In this document: one piece after another, positions 4,671-5,342 of the stretch
Layout of the letters: the number at the start of each line of letters is the position of its first letter
Position numbering within the stretch: position 1 is the first letter of the stretch
Source: Acidimicrobiaceae bacterium
GTDB taxonomy: Bacteria > Actinomycetota > Acidimicrobiia > Acidimicrobiales > Palsa-688
Direction: 5' to 3'
DNA length: 5,342 bases
Assembly: GCA_027334785.1 (NCBI GenBank)
Contig: DAHWQF010000037.1
Location: 1-5,342 of the forward strand
The notes under the pieces: model-generated
Seen by the model: the letters and a program-made list of their open reading frames with translations, nothing else
The model's database searches: none
What the model was told of the DNA's origin: nothing
Program-made: the position numbers and the translations under genes

Positions 4671-5342
4671 CCGAGCAAGCCACGCACCCAGGCACCTGAG
4701 CTCGAGAAGAACTCAGGTGGCCCATGCCCGTAGGCCGAGGTCACCGTCCAGCCCTTCCTACGCGCTGCATCCTCCAACCTGGCGAGCAGGCTACGGCCTA
4801 TCCCCTGGCCACGCACGTTTGCAGCTACCAGCACGCCGACGTGGATGGCGGCACCGGGCGACACAGACGACCAGGCGGCGGCCAAGCCAACCACCGCGCC
4901 CTCCCGCCTGGCCGTGAGGACGATGCTGTTGGTGCCGGGGGGGGAGGCGAGCGCAGGCCATTCTCCGAACGCTCCTTCGTCAGCACATGCGCGCACCAGG
5001 GCGATCGCCTCGGGCCCCGGGACACGCCCCTCGGTGATCTCGAGCTCGAGCCCGCCCCTGCCCACCACTGCCGGCGGGCCCAGCTGGGCGTCGACGAGGG
5101 GCAGCCAACGCCGCTCCACTTCCTCCATAAGCACGACGCGGTCAAAGCGCGCCACCCCCCGGTAGCAGCCGAGGGCCCTAAGGGCTGCGGCGCCCACGTC
5201 TGGTGTGGCCTCCGTGGAGATGGTCACGTGAGGTACCCACTCGAAACGAAGGGGGCGGACCAAGGGCCCGGCCTGCACCGCCTCGTGGAGGCGGTCGAGG
5301 AGCTCGCGATCGGGCCCGCCCACGGCCAGGTAGACCGCCGGA
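4667..5342 (-). CDS. 2H phosphoesterase (2'-5' RNA ligase-like)/GNAT acetyltransferase fusion, N-terminus outside window
   Basis: Two domains are visible (numbering from GTG 5323). Residues 1 to about 82 resemble the C-terminal half of a 2H phosphoesterase: WVPHVTIS at 29-36 holds an H-x-T catalytic motif (H32, T34), followed by a strand FDRVVLMEEVERRWLPL. Residues about 91-218 are a GNAT acetyltransferase: VLVAANVRGQGIGRSLL at 164-180 carries the acetyl-CoA-binding R-x-x-G-x-G (R171, G174, G176), and EFFSSSGAW (204-212) is the usual terminal F-F/Y...G segment. The frame stays open to the window edge, and the codons before GTG 5323 read PAVYLA, a likely beta strand continuing into VGG. Because 2H enzymes need two H-x-T motifs and only the second-type one is seen, the real start and the first motif should lie beyond the edge. 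The gene is convergent with mptB, sharing CTAG. The substrates of both domains are unknown; a role in mannosylation is not indicated. Confidence 0.77.
   Translation of the reverse strand, partial: PAVYLAVGGPDRELLDRLHEAVQAGPLVRPLRFEWVPHVTISTEATPDVGAAALRALGCYRGVARFDRVVLMEEVERRWLPLVDAQLGPPAVVGRGGLELEITEGRVPGPEAIALVRACADEGAFGEWPALASPPGTNSIVLTARREGAVVGLAAAWSSVSPGAAIHVGVLVAANVRGQGIGRSLLARLEDAARRKGWTVTSAYGHGPPEFFSSSGAWVRGLLG
4691..4722 (+). terminator. Inverted repeat downstream of the MptB-like gene, possible terminator
   Basis: CACCTGAG (4693-4700) pairs perfectly with CTCAGGTG (4712-4719) around an 11-base loop. Two more G-C pairs (4691-4692 with 4721-4722) form if G4720 is bulged. It starts 21 bases after the TAG of the MptB-like gene, the usual place for a terminator. 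There is no T-tract on either strand. It lies inside the 3' coding region of the opposing 2H-GNAT gene, so transcription of that gene must read through it before its own stop. Confidence 0.42.

Overview
The window is GC-rich DNA whose genes look actinobacterial. The evidence is high GC, GTG and TTG starts, TANNNT-type -10 boxes placed directly before start codons, and a set of polyprenol-phosphate-mannose (PPM) dependent glycosyltransferases typical of that phylum. TTA leucine codons are fairly common (four in the GT2 gene at 521, 806, 1181 and 1190), which argues against Streptomyces. A deeper actinobacterial lineage such as Acidimicrobiia would fit, but this is a guess.

Layout from left to right: (1) 1-417, minus strand, the N-terminal part of a PIG-V-type membrane mannosyltransferase that runs off the left edge. 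(2) 418-484, a 67-base divergent promoter region. (3) 485-1288, plus strand, a soluble GT2 enzyme of the polyprenol/dolichol-phosphate mannose synthase type. (4) 1144-2778, minus strand, a GT87 (DUF2029) multi-spanning mannosyltransferase whose last 48 codons are antisense to the 3' end of the GT2 gene. (5) 2779-3101, a 323-base divergent intergenic region with possible RNA hairpins and an 8-codon mini-ORF that ends 2 bases before the next gene. (6) 3102-4670, plus strand, an MptB-type alpha-1,6-mannosyltransferase. (7) 4667-5342, minus strand, a 2H phosphoesterase (2'-5' RNA ligase-like)/GNAT acetyltransferase fusion. It shares the palindromic CTAG with the MptB stop and runs off the right edge.

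How the genes work together (inference from families): the GT2 enzyme would make polyprenyl-phosphate-mannose on the cytoplasmic face of the membrane. The PIG-V-like, GT87 and MptB-like GT-C enzymes would use this lipid donor on the outer face to build a mannan, lipomannan or phosphatidylinositol-mannoside-like envelope glycan, or to mannosylate proteins. The 2H-GNAT gene has no evident link to this pathway and may mark the edge of the island.

The layout is unusual because the five genes alternate strand perfectly (- + - + -), so no two neighbours can share an operon. The donor-making gene and the donor-using genes are linked only through two divergent promoter regions and two convergent overlaps. 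I found no tRNA, rRNA, CRISPR, transposase or attachment site.
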